Source: Sweltsa coloradensis (taxonomy: Eukaryota > Arthropoda > Insecta > Plecoptera > Chloroperlidae). Taken from it: a stretch of DNA of 64,000 nucleotides. Below are positions 33,691 through 46,700 of the stretch, in pieces (position 1 is the first letter of the stretch; every line of letters starts with the position of its first letter). The position numbers were made by a program, and so were the translations under genes. The notes beneath the pieces were generated by a model. The model was not told where the DNA came from. It made no database searches and saw nothing but the letters and a program-made list of their open reading frames with translations. The stretch spans positions 310,001 through 374,000 of the forward strand of contig JAMZAV010000102.1 of NCBI GenBank assembly GCA_024449915.1, written 5' to 3'.

Positions 33691-35372
33691 TTTATTATAC
33701 TCATGAATCAAGTATACATAATAAAATTAAGTTCTGTTGATTTATATCCCAATTTTTTGTACCAAAAAATTAACAATATTGTTTTAAAAATTATGGATTT
33801 CTCAGAAAATTATTCTGGTTTCAGATGAAGTATTCAAGGCTTTCGCGGACCGTAATACTAATATAAGACGGTTTTCGGGAGATTGTACCGCGTTAATTAT
33901 ATGATTGACCTATAGTGATGGTTTGATTACAATTATTGTCTAGATAGTATATTAACATGGTTTTGTTCATGTATGTATTGCCATGTTAGGGTGCTACTTG
34001 TGTCATTAGCTCTCAGAAGGCATGTCCCATCTTTGTGACAGCTAAAACAATATCGCTCTATTCAAAATATTCATGAAATGTTTGAGATGCAGATCACTGG
34101 CTAGTATTTCCATTAACACAAATTATTAACTACCTTTGCCTAAAACGCAAATATAAGCTTAATTCGAATGCAACCAATTTTGGACATACGTGTTTATGTA
34201 AATGTTAATTTCGTGTGAGGACCTTGTACGGATGGAATCTACAAACATTTCATATTTGCATGTACAGTCATGCTATGAGAAATGCGTGCATATTCGCTTC
34301 ATAGGTAGGAGCAGTATTGATAAATGAATTGTAAATAATATCCTTCACAAAAAAGTAGATATTTTATTTATGACTTCAAACAAACACAATATATAAACGA
34401 GATGCATTTGTAAGAAAGCTCAATTTTCAAAAACTAAAAAGAATGCTCGTTTTAATATTTTTGACCGTCGTGTTTATGTATCGTTTATCATCTGGGATCG
34501 AACCAAAAGGAAACAGCTGGATTGGGTTTGACTCCCGAATGACCGCGCATATCATTCTGAACCGTTCATGATATTATTAATTAAAGGGAGAACGAAAACA
34601 ATCAACTCCTTGAACTGTTACTCACACATCACGCGGGTGAAAACGAGTAGAAAGAGTTGAAACTCAAATTCAATTTGTAAAAATCAGCTCTCGTAAAAAT
34701 CTTAAAGCAAAATCGTGCTCGTGACAGATGATTGAAATAAGGAAGTAAATCAAAATGGGTTTTAATATGAGCATATGAGCAAGAAAAATGTCGCAAAAGT
34801 CATGACACGAACTTACGAGTTGGGTGGTTGGAAGTCCTTTTACAGGAATTTTAAAGAAAATCTTGTATGAAGGTTAAGAGTAATTTCTCAGGGTTTAATA
34901 AGAAGGCGTGTGTGAAGCTGTATCGTGTCTCTGCGGTTGATCATTTAACTGGATTCTGTTAACAATTATCATGAAAGTAATTGACGTTGGATATCAATCA
35001 TCACACGATTCTAACAAGAATGAAAATAACTTGGATTAATTGTTAAAAAATAATTTCGAAGAAAATCCAACACATTTATCAGAGGGAAAATGAAGAAACA
35101 TAGAACATTGGAATTTAATAATTATATTTCATTTCATCCTCATAACGTCAACAGTTTTCTTATGAAAAATGTTAGATGGACTCATTGAAATCTGTTCGGG
35201 ACAAAATTTCTCGTTAAGCATCTAGAATCCCTTCAACTTCAACCTATTACATAATATAATCTTGTTTTCATCTTTTCCTCGGAGATTCCAACAATGTGCG
35301 AAAACCAACTTGGTTAATGAGAAACTAAGCGCTTTTTATATTAATGACGTTAGAACGACGACATTTTCTATT
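33691..35372. other. unassigned AT-rich DNA
   Basis: No supported gene or recurring repeat. Confidence 0.5.
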
Positions 35373-35535
35373 GTGCTACCAATACGCGCTGGTCCGAAGC
35401 GTATGGCTCTACGAGGACGTGGGTTCGAATCCCCTATGGGTGTTTTGTAATCGTCTTTCATCCATACATACTACCACTCTTCGTCTCGAATAGCCTTAGT
35501 GCATTAATATTAGTCGTTCAGCAATAAATATAATC
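35373..35535 (+). mobile_element. tRNA-headed SINE family 2, copy 2
   Basis: The head is 5'-truncated or eroded (CGCTGGTCCGAAGCGTATGG; B box GGTTCGAATCC at 35423-35433). The body AATCGTCTTTCATCC and CGTCTCGAATAGCC, then TGCATTAATATTAGTCGTTC, and a tail AATAAATATAATCATC. Confidence 0.75.
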
Positions 35536-35841
35536 ATCAATACTATGGATTAACCTTTGTAACACCAATAAGTTTCCAAAATATTTCGGTGTGCATATTC
35601 TCGGCAACCTATATTATTTCTGCAATCAAATTAATCACCGTTCTCATCTTAAATTATCCATTTAAAAAAATATATATTTCCTTGCTTACGAAAATTTATT
35701 ATAATATAGCTTCATAACTATGTTCTTAGTTTTTTAAATGTGTCATAGCGAAATTGTATAAAAGTTGCATTTCTGCATAAGTATATATCCTACTTAGTGA
35801 TGCATGCTTTTTCTTGACTTTTTCCACGATGACATTTCCAG

Positions 35842-36191
35842 TGCTCCCCTTGAAATATCAAGACCTAGTTACCGCTTGGCAGATTGTCGCCGAAGAAAAG
35901 TTAGCACGTTATTTGCTTCTCAGAGTTTACGCTTGCATCTGGTTCATCATTACCTTCATGTTATACAACCAGGTCGATCAAGATAGACGAGTGAAGTGTA
36001 TGTTGACTTCTGGAGTACACAGCATAGGGAGCAAAGCTACATCATTGAAGAATCCCTCGTGCACCGTTGATACACTTGAGTGGATTCGACAATATCCTCT
36101 ATTGGATGAGGATAGCGGCCGCCCCTTGACCACCAGTCACCAAACATATTCTCTATCAATCTGTGCCAATGTCAACAAAATAACATGTTAA
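35842..36191 (+). CDS. candidate terminal exon, possible ligand-gated channel M4 region
   Basis: A good acceptor (tgactttttccacgatgacatttccag, with a branch-like ttgac) leads into 116 open codons with balanced third positions. The peptide starts VLPLKYQDLVTAWQIVAEE, then KLARYLLLRVYACIWF and IITFMLYNQ, then a hydrophilic part with VKCMLTSG and WIRQYPLLDEDSGR. The pattern W-x-x-V-A-x(5)-R-x-L-L, then a membrane helix, recalls the pre-M4 helix and M4 of Cys-loop receptors. That is my inference by pattern and is not proven. From about 36118 the frame runs into a minus-strand family G repeat, so the last roughly 24 residues are repeat-derived. A donor GACGA/GTGAAG near 35990 is an alternative end. 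Confidence 0.4.
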
Positions 36192-36290
36192 TCGGAAGTC
36201 ATGTTCGATTTTTTAATCGTGACACGTGGCTTACGCACAAACGGACGGACGGACAGAAAAGTAACAATTTTTTGGGATTTCCGATCTGTT
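36118..36290 (-). mobile_element. family G repeat, copy 2
   Basis: The minus strand reads TTACTTTTCTGTCCGTCCGT, then GTGCGTAAGCCACGTGTCAC, then AAAATCGAACATGACTTCCG, then TTATTTTGTTGACATTG, then TTTGGTGACTGG. It lines up with the copy at 50880 through GTTTTTGGTGAC. Confidence 0.75.
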
Positions 36291-38159
36291 ATAAAAATTC
36301 AAAATAATCATTACCATGAAATGACCAATTTGTTATGTAATAACGAATGAATTTTTAATGATGAGTATAATAGCGTATTCATTTAAAAAATCATCTTCTT
36401 CTTAAATGAATTTATCTCATTCGGTTTGCCCAGAAACATTGTCTTTCGAAAGTTTCTTCCCAACAGCAACGTTCAAAGTGGCGGGACTTAGCACACAATC
36501 TCTTATAATTACTTTGCCAAAAAGTTGGTTTAAACAGCTGTAAATCTTTGACTAACAACACAGCAAGTCACGTTTTCATGTAAACCTTTCATACAATGTT
36601 ATCAAAGTTGAATTTAAGATTATATTATATGAAGATGAATATTCTAACATTGGCAACATACTATTATAATTTTAATTTTTTGTGAGTGTTGCGTTTATAA
36701 ATAACCAATTAAGACAGAACACGAAAAAATCACAAAAACTAAACAACCGTTTTATAGCGTTCATCTATGTTATTATAAGTTTTATAACAGCGGACCATTT
36801 TCTTATTTCTTATTCTTTCGATGAAATTATTTGTTAGGAGAATTGGATAAAATGTGATCTTGTATATTTACACATATTTAAATTGTTTACGCTAAAAGCA
36901 ACGTTTATTACCTTGTGGTTAAATCCAATTTTCATTTTAAAGTACAAGTTGCTTAAAAGATCAGCTTTTTAAAACACAAATGTGATGTTAATCCACACCT
37001 TTATTTGTAAGGGATGAATGAAGACATTTCGTTAGAAGTTGGTTGTATCTAAGGGTTGTTCTTTGTTTGTCTGCTTGAGAAATAGGGTGGCGTTGTCTTA
37101 ATCACATTTCCAGCATCTTATCGTTGAAAATTACTCTAGACGGTGGTTCCCTTGGGGTAGCCCCCATTTCTCACGCTTTTATTTCCACAACAAAATGAAA
37201 GACCAAAATGGAAGCGGTTGCCTGATATGTTTTTAAAGTACGGCGATCATCGTACCCCATCGCGCTCAGAATATCATTTCAGATCACCTTACAGTATCAA
37301 TTCCACATGAACAGTAAGGGATTATCTCAGAGAAGTATTTTCTGGCTTACACTAGGAAACGTTGTCAGAATATTCGGATTTAAAATTTTAAACCGGCAAC
37401 TTTACTTTGAATACATCGTAAATTTCAAAACTGCGTTTACATTCTTTCAAATTCATTCCAGCTTCGTTTAGGAACAAACGCAAACAGACTGAAATTAATT
37501 AAAATGTTTAATTAATATAGCAGAAACTGAATATAAATACTGAATAGGCCTCCTAATGAATACTTTTCGTATTTGTATTCCAAGTGGATGGAGTGTATTG
37601 ACATCGCAAGATTGTTTTAATTTAATTTTCGTAATTAAGGTTCGTTTGTTTGTTTGTTGGTTCGAAACAAGTTCGGAGTTCAGTGTTTCGTTTGTCCAAT
37701 CGTTCTTCATCGTGTTTTGTTTGGCGTGTCTGGCGGAGTTCGATCAATGAGACCGGATCTCTGTTACTTTGGTGACCAAAGAGAAACCCAACATTTGATT
37801 AAAGAAAGCCCGGGAGTAAACGCTAAGCCAAGATTTAAGAACGAGAGTTAAACCCAGCGAAGCTTTCTACATTTGAAACAATGAAATTCCTTTACGGAAA
37901 TGTCCTTTGAGAAATATATTTTAGTAAAAAATGAGTTGTATTCAAAGGACAGGGTTGCACCATAAGTCAATATGCCTCTCAAGTTTCCGTCGTAAAGTTT
38001 CGGAGAGCGCTCGTCTGAATGAAAGCCTGCTGCTGATGCTTGAGGAAGCCAGCTAGGAGGCAGGCCTGTGGTCGCGCAATACGCAGAACATCCACCTCAT
38101 GAGCGGGATTGTCACTCAATATTGACACCATCTCCGCGTGACAGCCACAGCCTTTCCGT
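36291..38159. other. unassigned DNA, GC rising toward 38 kb
   Basis: Open frames near 37495-37851 overlap on both strands and show no domain. From about 37960 base composition becomes clearly more GC-rich, leading into the promoter candidate. Confidence 0.45.
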
Positions 38160-38164
38160 TCTGC

Positions 38165-38200
38165 TATAAAACCGAGTCGAGGATCCGACTAAGCTAGGAG
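38165..38200 (+). promoter_or_regulatory. candidate TATA promoter in GC-richer patch
   Basis: TATAAAA at 38165-38171 lies in a 300-bp stretch (38000-38300) much richer in G+C and CpG than its surroundings. Roughly 95 bp downstream is an ATG with A at -3 (GAAACAATGA). Spacing and context suit a core promoter with a start near 38196. Confidence 0.35.
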
Positions 38201-38266
38201 ATTTCCCCAGAGGTTCAGCCTCCGCCTCAACCCCCTCACTGCCGACGCCCCCAGCTACCGGAAACA

Positions 38267-38365
38267 ATGACGAATTCCACACAAGATGATTTCAAAGCGA
38301 CATTTTTTGGGGTCGGTACCGAGCAGAATTTACGTCTGGCGACTGACGTTTTTCATTTCCAATAG
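38267..38365 (+). CDS. candidate first coding exon or short uORF
   Basis: The ATG at 38267 opens 32 codons (MTNSTQDDFKATFFGVG, then TEQNLRLATDVFHFQ) to a TAG at 38363-38365. A good Kozak-like A at -3 and the TATA box upstream support initiation. The NST step would be a glycosylation site if the N-terminus were extracellular. GGGTCG/GTACCG at about 38315 could be a weak donor. The product is unknown; it may be a short upstream ORF. Confidence 0.25.
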   Translation: MTNSTQDDFKATFFGVGTEQNLRLATDVFHFQ

Positions 38366-38510
38366 TTTTATTAGAACTAGATGGAAGCGTCGACGTTGTT
38401 TTTAGGACGGAAGTGACAGTGCTGTCCAAACCGGAAATGAAAACTTGTCACATCCAACTCGTTGTTTACTCGTTGGTTTGCACCACGGGGTGCTAACTTC
38501 TGTTCGTCAG

Positions 38511-38549
38511 TACTGCCTGGAGCAACGCAGATATGAGGAAGCCTCACAG
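38511..38549 (+). CDS. candidate 39-nt micro-exon
   Basis: The acceptor has a branch-like gctaac and a pyrimidine tract (ttctgttcgtcag) directly before TACTGC; the donor is CACAG/GTGCGA. It encodes 13 in-phase codons (YCLEQRRYEEASQ). It lies 145 bp after the candidate first exon. Confidence 0.28.
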
Positions 38550-39920
38550 GTGCGACTGAATACCCACCCGTATAGGATTCTATTCAAAGACATACGTCCT
38601 CCGAAAAACATCTACGTATTTTTAGTTATTACATTTCAAATAAGCCCTCTCTAAATCATTCTAAGCTGTATTTATGGATTTGTTTCTTGTTATGTGTGTA
38701 GTAATTTAACTGGTTCGTATTTTTAATGTGTAACGTGTAAGTATTAGAGTAATAAATTTAAAAAAAATATTCTATAATTCATTGCCTTATCTTTAATCTT
38801 AATAAATGGTTTTAATGCTGGGCGACAGAAAATATATTTGCGGTTTCGATTAAAAATAGCAAATATTACAAGGAATCCAAAATAAATTATTCCTCCCTTT
38901 TTATCCGAAAAGACTCCGTATTAATGTTCCCCTAATGAAGTATTCTATATCTCAGGCTACCTCATAACGAAAGGGCCGATTATTAATACTTTGTTGTTTT
39001 AGAGGAATTGACTAGTGGCCGGAAAGGGAAGGAAGGGGTTCGGGTAGGCGGGGCATGCGGGGTCAGGTCAATTCCCATAAACTATCATAAATCCACTCCA
39101 TTTGCTGCCATACGCACATGGCAACCTAGACATGGGCAATCAAACACAGTCATTATTAGCGTGCGGGTACCCTCGTTTACACGCCAAACAGTTTTACTTG
39201 TTGGAAAGTGAGCGAGTAGGCCTGCACACTGCGCACTGCTGAAACATCTTGAAATTCAACTGGAGATATTGGATGTGATTTGATCCTCAAGGTTGTGTCG
39301 TCGGGGTAGACCTGAGTGGAAATATTGACGTTTCGATGCGTTAGGCGGAAGATTTTAAGGATTAATGGTGGGCGATGTGGCCAGAGAAACGTGAAATGTC
39401 GAGGCGTTATTTTAAATCACCTATCACGACACACTCAAGAGCTAGAAAATATCAGACTTGTACTAAGTTTTTTGCGATAGTAAGATTTTTTCCCTATTTG
39501 ACGTTTCTAGTGACATATTATTCCCCTCATTGGAACTTTTCATTGAAATCTTGTAACCACCCTGAAATCATGTAAAAAACATAACTATTTGGTGTTAAAA
39601 ACTGTCTTGTGTATCTGTATCGTGTACTAAAGTTTATCAAAAACATAAATTGAAAACATGATTATACTCCGTCGCTCAAAAAGGTTATTTCAAATAATCA
39701 TGTTTTAATCGCACTCGTTAAACACGATTATAACATTTGAACAATTGTACAAGCAAAAGCATTATTCTATAAAAAAAACTAAATTTCATATAAATTTTAG
39801 TTAATTTAATATGTTTGGGGCAAAATTGGGTAAAATAAGGATAACATCAAGGATAAATGGTTAAAATCACTAATTGAAGCAGAAATATTAACATTAATAA
39901 TTAAAGTATAATTTTATATC
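38550..39920. other. unassigned DNA with a G-rich patch
   Basis: A G-rich stretch at 39016-39065 (AAGGGAAGGAAGGGG, GGTAGGCGGGGCATGCGGGG) could form a quadruplex. No exon is called. Confidence 0.45.
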
Positions 39921-40111
39921 ATCATTGACTAATCATCATAGACAAATATAAATTATAAATAAAAATCCTATTTCGAAACATATTAACTTGTATACTTTAC
40001 TTTTAATCATTAGTAGCGATATGACAATCATTGACTTATCATCACAGACAAACATATTAAACATTTTTACTTGTATACTTTACTTTTTATTATTAGTAGC
40101 GATATGACAAT
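39921..40111 (+). repeat. two-unit tandem duplication
   Basis: Units begin at about 39921 and 40027 with ATCATTGACT, and both end ACTTGTATACTTTACTTTT ... TTAGTAGCGATATGACAAT. The second unit is about 23 bp shorter. Confidence 0.85.
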
Positions 40112-41051
40112 GAATGTTTGATTTGGAATCAAGTTAAAAATTGTCTTTGTTGCAATACTTCCACATTTCCAATAACTGTATTATAAACTATCAATCAATC
40201 AGCAGTTCAGCCAAGATTTCTATTTAATGCAATGGCGTGAAACTTGTTCGTTTTTAAAAAGTCTTGGCTATGTTGAGCAAATAGCTTCTACGTCTCCATT
40301 CAGAGACGTCGGCAGTAAGAAGAGAAAACACGGGCGAGCGCGGAACGTAAAACGTGTAGAAAATGCAGAGGAATCGAGAAACTAGTCACTTAAGTGTTTT
40401 AGAACTGTTGACAATTGAAACGATAAGATGATTGGCATAACATATGTGAGAGTTAAAAGTGAGGAGTGTATTGGTTGCATTTGAGAGCGATGTGTTTACA
40501 ATCGGTTATAATTTGCGTAAATTGCTGTTAGAAATAGGAAAAAAACAGGTTTATTTTACACTTTTGAACATTTTTCAAACGTACGTTCCGCATAAATCAT
40601 GTTCGATTTTAGTCGTAACGTGACACACATACGGGCATACATATAAGTCATACTTAAAGGGTAATTTGCTTCTTAATTGTATAATTTTGTAATTATCTTT
40701 TAAATTAATAATGAGTTTAATTAATAATCTGACTACGTACATTAGCAATACGTATTTGTTTGAAAGGAAATTTAATAACTTTCCAAGTTATAACAACAAA
40801 ATATTTCTTCAAAACTGCTAATTAAACAATTTGTAATTTATTTTATTTTAATTTGTATGTAGCTACGCACTTTTCTTAATCATTTAGTAGAACTATTTAA
40901 TATACTAAACCCCACACACTCATGTATGCCATATCGTAAATCAAAACCTTAATATTTTATTGTGTCAAAATTTAATTGTTTTACAAACGCAAAGTATAAT
41001 TTAAATTTCCTTGTTATTGAAGTATATTTTAGATCCACACACATAGCTTAC
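40112..41051. other. unassigned AT-rich DNA
   Basis: No gene called. A short minus-strand family G fragment lies at 40590-40645. Confidence 0.5.
40590..40645 (-). mobile_element. family G repeat fragment, copy 3
   Basis: The minus strand reads TGTGTGTCACGTTACGACTA, then AAATCGAACATGATTTATGC, matching the central part of the other copies. Confidence 0.6.
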
Positions 41052-41194
41052 ATTAATTCCGGCAATATTATCGTGTGCCACAATATGCAGTTGTGAGGCT
41101 TGTTCATTAGCTGTAGTCACGGTGTGCTTGCAGCTACAATAGACACCTACATGTAGACCGTATGGGCTGGCATTGTTTGAGTGCATGTCAAACA
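41052..41194 (-). CDS. candidate exon ending at a GTAAGC donor
   Basis: The minus-strand frame carries MFDMHSNNASPYGLHVGV, then YCSCKHTVTTANEQASQL, then HIVAHDNIAGIN, and ends at AATTAAT/GTAAGC (donor at 41046-41051). The codons are balanced and the peptide looks like real protein. The left border is open: AG at atgccag, attgtag or ctgcaag could be the acceptor, or the ATG at 41193-41195 could start it. No family is recognised. Confidence 0.35.
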
Positions 41195-43182
41195 TAACAC
41201 CATTGACAATGTTCCGTGTATGTGCACGATGTCAGGCACATTGTACATTATATATGTTCAGAATGCATGCTTGAATGGTTCCAATTTTCATTTACACAAA
41301 ATCTGGGTGCTTCTGTAACAAAGGTGTAGGCCTACTTATTTCAATAGCAGCATCACATTTTTACCCTGTAAGGATCAATCACATCGTACAGCAGTCTAAT
41401 TCGGACTCACTACTGAAAGTTCCCTTACCAGCAGATGAATTGATTGTTAATCCTGATTAGGTAAAAGTGACATTAACAAGAAGTCAATCCAACAAGAATC
41501 GACTCGCATTGATGATGATGATGATGAATCATTCAATGCGTTGATTATCGTCGTAGTAGCAAGCCGATCAGTTGTAAATCTCTTAAAATTATTCTGATTT
41601 TATAGCAGTGTTTGATTCCCCATTTTGGATACAGATTGCATGTGAATCTTAAATCGTCTCGTGATATACTCATCTTCTCGATTAAGAATTATAGCAAATA
41701 CTTGCATTATCTTCTCATCATTTAAAACTTGAATGTTATTTCTGAAAAGCAAATATCAATGCATGTTGGTCCAAATTGCAAGTGGTATTATCAGAGTTGT
41801 ATATCTTAGAACATCAATATTGTCATCAAAGCATGTTGACTTTTCGAAGTCAATATTTACTCACATCTTCATAAAACAACATACAATATATTAAGATAAA
41901 CAATAGAGCATGCATGCGTTGATGATTTAGATTCCCACAAATCACACACAATTTCAAGTTTGATTTCCAATGAAATACACTTACCTTATTTTGAATGTGT
42001 TTAATATTATTGTGAATCTAAACATGGCAATTACTTAAAAGTATTGCTACGTATGTATTTTAAATCTTCTAGTATAATCTAGCTTTGTATTTATACAACC
42101 GCGGAGTAGCAATTATGTAATTGCCCCATGGCCTCGTAGTTAGGTGGAACGAACGCTGGCTGGATAATTCGCGTTGATCGCTGATATGAGGACTCGTAAT
42201 ATGATTGCTACACATCACGGTAATAGCGTGAGTTGAGAGATACTAGTTATTTCTGGGAAATTAAGTACTTGGAATTAAACGTATGGCAGTTTGTGGTGAG
42301 GACGAGTAACTCCTGAACTAGACTGTCCAGCCCTGGTGAGAAATTTGTTCAGCAGTCTGAGTTGGGCGGGTTCGATGGACTCACTCAACCCCAAATATTT
42401 ATTAAATGTAATAGAATGCAACGATAAACCATTATTTACAAAAAAATTTTAGAAACCCATCATCTGGATAAGACACCACGAATAAAACGAGATATTTAGG
42501 CTCCATTTAAAAGTACGTTACAAACTATCTTTCAATTTTACGATCGAAACATATGAGTAGAAAGGTGTGACAATGTTGCTTTGGAATAATCAAACTTTTG
42601 AGGGATAAATAATAAAGTTGTAAAAATCAACTTTAAGATATTTTCTCAAAAAAGACCGAGTGACAATCTTTGAACCTTGACTGAGTCAAGTTTAGAACCC
42701 CATTAAATTAATTCGATATATACATTCAAACCATCCTTCTATACATACATGTTAAATATTAAATTGTGTCCATGAAATCAAAAGTGAGAAAGTCTCATTT
42801 AACATTTAAAGAAGCCTTGTTTAAAATATTTCTTGTTTTATATATGAAAATAAAATTCAAAATTGGTCCTAGTCCAATATTCTACTGATGTTGATACATA
42901 GGTAAATTCCGACTGTAACTCGATTTTCTTCTTTGGACTTGCCACTTTTATTCTGCTGGGGTCAATTGTGATATCTTGATCTATGTACATGTATTACTTG
43001 TATGTGGATACAGTGAGTCATAGATAGCACAACGAGGTCACTTGATCGATTCCACCCACTGGCAAATAGGACTATATTTTAAGGTTTCCGAGTCGTAAAG
43101 TGAACGATGGAATTTACTCCTTTTTTAGCCCTTGCACTTTCCTTCCAAACTATCTTCCCGCTCATAAAGTCACTTATGCGGA
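41195..43182. other. unassigned AT-rich DNA
   Basis: A (GAT)n step lies near 41511-41526. No supported gene. Confidence 0.5.
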
Positions 43183-43196
43183 GGGGGGGGGGGGGG
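43183..43196 (+). repeat. run of 14 G
   Basis: Uninterrupted G run between CGGA and CATG. Its length is likely to vary and is hard to sequence. Confidence 0.95.
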
Positions 43197-43279
43197 CATG
43201 TGATGTGTGACCTATAGAAAAGGCTATAATATTTACTACGTGGACTCAAAATAATGATTCGCCCATGATAGTAGAGCAG

Positions 43280-43700
43280 GTAGAACCGTAAGCCTTCGTT
43301 GATTAGAACTCGTTTCAAAACCCCGCCCAGCGATTTACATATAGGCAACATCGGAAGGTTTTCTCCTTCTCCTTTATTACTCCCTATGCTGATTCCTTCC
43401 TACTTTCCTGTTCCTTCGTTCCGTCGGTCTACAACGTTTTCGCCAGTGCTTTATTTTATGTTTGGACTGCTTAACGAAACCCGTCGTTCTCTTGTTTTCT
43501 TTGAGCTGAGTGTCCATTAAACTCGAAGTAGTATTCTGGTTTATCTCTCCATACAATTGGTGCAAAACCCATCAAATTCGCTGACCCGAGTTCGGTTGCA
43601 TTTGCATTCGCACGGCGGGGTCGGGTGGGGTAGGCGGGGTAGAGTGGGTTCAACTAGGTTTTCACCGGAAAGGCGAATCCACTTGATACGTCTAAGAGAG
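43280..43700. other. GC-richer patch, no gene assigned
   Basis: A pyrimidine-rich section (43360-43420) and a G-rich section (43608-43645: GGCGGGGTCGGGTGGGGTAG) stand out. This could be a promoter or UTR, but no exon can be defended. Confidence 0.3.
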
Positions 43701-46700
43701 TAGCTCTTGCCAGGGAACCTCTGACTTCAGCGGAACATTTATCAATGTCAGCTTTTAAGGTTTCACCTTGTTAGAAAAACAATAGTTCTGAAGAGAAAAA
43801 AGAAAGGGAGGTTTTTGCTTTATATCTTTTACTGAGCAATAAAATCAGTGCTGTGGTGACGCAGGGCTCAAGCGTAATGAAGTGCTTTCAATATATAGCA
43901 TTCACAAATATTGTGTTTCAAACATATGCTCTCAGGAATTACTTTCAAGTATATGTGTGGGAACAATAAATCTAACCTACAGGACATGTCGTTTCGTGGA
44001 TCTCCTCATTTACATCGGCCAAGAAACGCACTATTTAAACTTCACGCAATGAACATAGAGATTAAATGATTATTATGATAATCGATTGACAGGATTACAC
44101 CTTATGTTTTTTTTTAAATAAAAAAAATCAAATTGCCTCAGCATGTTACTTACTATTGATGTACAAAATAGTTGTGTATATATGTAAAGCAAATTATTAA
44201 ACATGTTTATTTCTTCATGGCTGAAGGAATATGAGAATGTCAAAGAACACTATTATATATTATATTATATTAGTCTCACTATTGTTAATGGATTTTGCTC
44301 CGTATCCGATTTTAAAACATGAAAAGGGTTTCGTAATTTAATTTATTTTGGAAAGTGAGACATTGTTTAGTGTAACTAAATTTGTATTCTCCCATTTAAA
44401 ATAATGCTTTGGTTAAATTTGATTTATTTTAATAAAATTATGAAACATGGTCATATACTCGTAATAGTTTTACTCTGGTCTAAAACTATTTTTCATGAGC
44501 ACTTATACACGAGCTCAAGTACTGATCTGTAACGATTTTGTCAGATATCAGTGCAAGACACACTCCCCTCTAAAGACAAAGGGCGTAACATTTCTCGTCA
44601 CATTTACAGTTGGTTACTGTCAGGGCCACAATATGACACATATTGATTTTCATACGCGTTCTTTCAAACTTACTATTTTTGTAAAGTTATTTTTTTTATT
44701 TAAACCTGACCCACAATTTGTCTTCATTGCGAGTGTGTTATAAAGTTGTAATGAAATATCATGATTTGTTTAAAGTACGCAGATCATTATCTACAGTACA
44801 TACACACATTATATAAATGTTTCGTGGGCCGGATTCCTAGCTCGGTCACTGGATTTAACATGCTTGGGAACGACTGTAATATGTCAAAACAACGCAATTA
44901 TTGTGGTTAACCTTATTTTTATAGCCATCATTACAGGGAATCGCGTAACAAAATTGAATTATTTAATCCCCCGTAAGTCAATTCACGATATTGTGCAGTC
45001 ATTCATTAATACACAAACAAATTTGTGAATAAATTTAATACATTATCAGTTTGTTGTGCTATTTATTGTTATTTAAATTGTCTACAAATCTTTTTCACGC
45101 AAAGTGATCTAAACATTTTTTGTAAGTTGAACACAACTGAAATGTAGCACTCATAACTTTGCAAGTTTGGCTATTGCAATACGATATACAAATTAAGTAA
45201 TTTATTTTCCATATTTTTTTCACCAACAGATTCAGTATAGGCCCTACTGTTCATTGCAGGAAAAAATGCGTTTCGTTGTCTAAAGTAAATATTTAAATTT
45301 ATAAATATAAATCCGAGAACAGGTACCCTGCAAGTATTTCTAACTGAGATTTTCCTAGACCTCAAATGTTAATTTTATAAAGTTTTATTTCACTGGAAAT
45401 TTGTATTTTTTAATAAAGTCTTACAATAATTAATATTTAATGAAGCATGAATTACAACGTCACGAAACTGTTCCGTTTTTAATAAACGCACACTAAATCT
45501 AAATTAGCAAGTCATTATACTCAGTTTTTAGATCCTGATAGCTGAAGGTCTATATACTTAGCATGCAAATGCATTAGCTAATGAAGTTTGTAACGGTTCG
45601 CAGCACGGTAAACTTCACTTACAAACACAGGCTTGAGTACAACCATTGGTATACGGACTTATCGATGCCTAATGTCATACCACGAGGTATTCAACCCTCC
45701 GCATTCAACCACTGGGTAGCCAGAACCACGTGCTCGTGTTGAATTCAAGATATTTTAATTAATTATTGTTATGTGTTTGGGTAGAAACGAGATGGGAGCC
45801 CAGGAGATTTCTTGGGGGTATATCTCGCATCTTAATCAGATTGCTGAATTGTGCAAGTACAGACGGTAGTTAAGTGGTCCCAAGTGATATTTAGTGAGTT
45901 CCCTTAGCTTGTGCTACGTTTTTGAAAAATAATAATTAAAGTAAGAAAAGCGCCAATTTAATCCAAGAAAAATGTAATGTCTGCTAGTTGTAGTACAAAA
46001 AAAGTATTAATTTTTTTTCACAGAACGTTTTTAAAAGGTTTTAGGTTTCTTGCCGAAAATGTACTACATTTCTACAATTGAGTTCATATTATTTCCATTG
46101 AGAAAATGTGCAATAGTAGTATTTTGCAATGAAAAATATTAACTGAAGAATAATACCTTGCCTTTTTTGTCTGGTAATTACTTTTATATTTAATTATTTT
46201 CAATGTTTTAATACAATTTCTAGAATAAAGTATCGGAATGTTCTGATAAAATGATTTATAGCGGAATTTTAAGTAGGCTGTTCAATATTGTTTAATATAT
46301 AAAATATGAAGTAATTTTGCATAAAATTAAATTGAAGGTGTCTTTATTTAAAAAAAATTAAAAGTATTCTTTATATTCACAATATTTTATAATAATTCAT
46401 GCAAGTGAGAAGTAAATGCGAGCTAAGTAAAGTAAGTCTGTAATTTTTCTTATATGTAAATGCTGTTTTCGTCAAATGACTGCTGGCGTTTTTACGCACT
46501 AACAAATAACGAGATAAATATGAAAGTAGGGAGGATACTCATTTATTTGTTTTAACGAATAACAATTTATATGTCCATCTGAATGTCTAGATGGAAAGTT
46601 AAGAATTTATAAAATATCCATAATACTGTTCCCCATTTCTTTTCAAAAAATATTGCCGACAGCACATCTTTGATAATATGCATTAATAACATGTACATTG

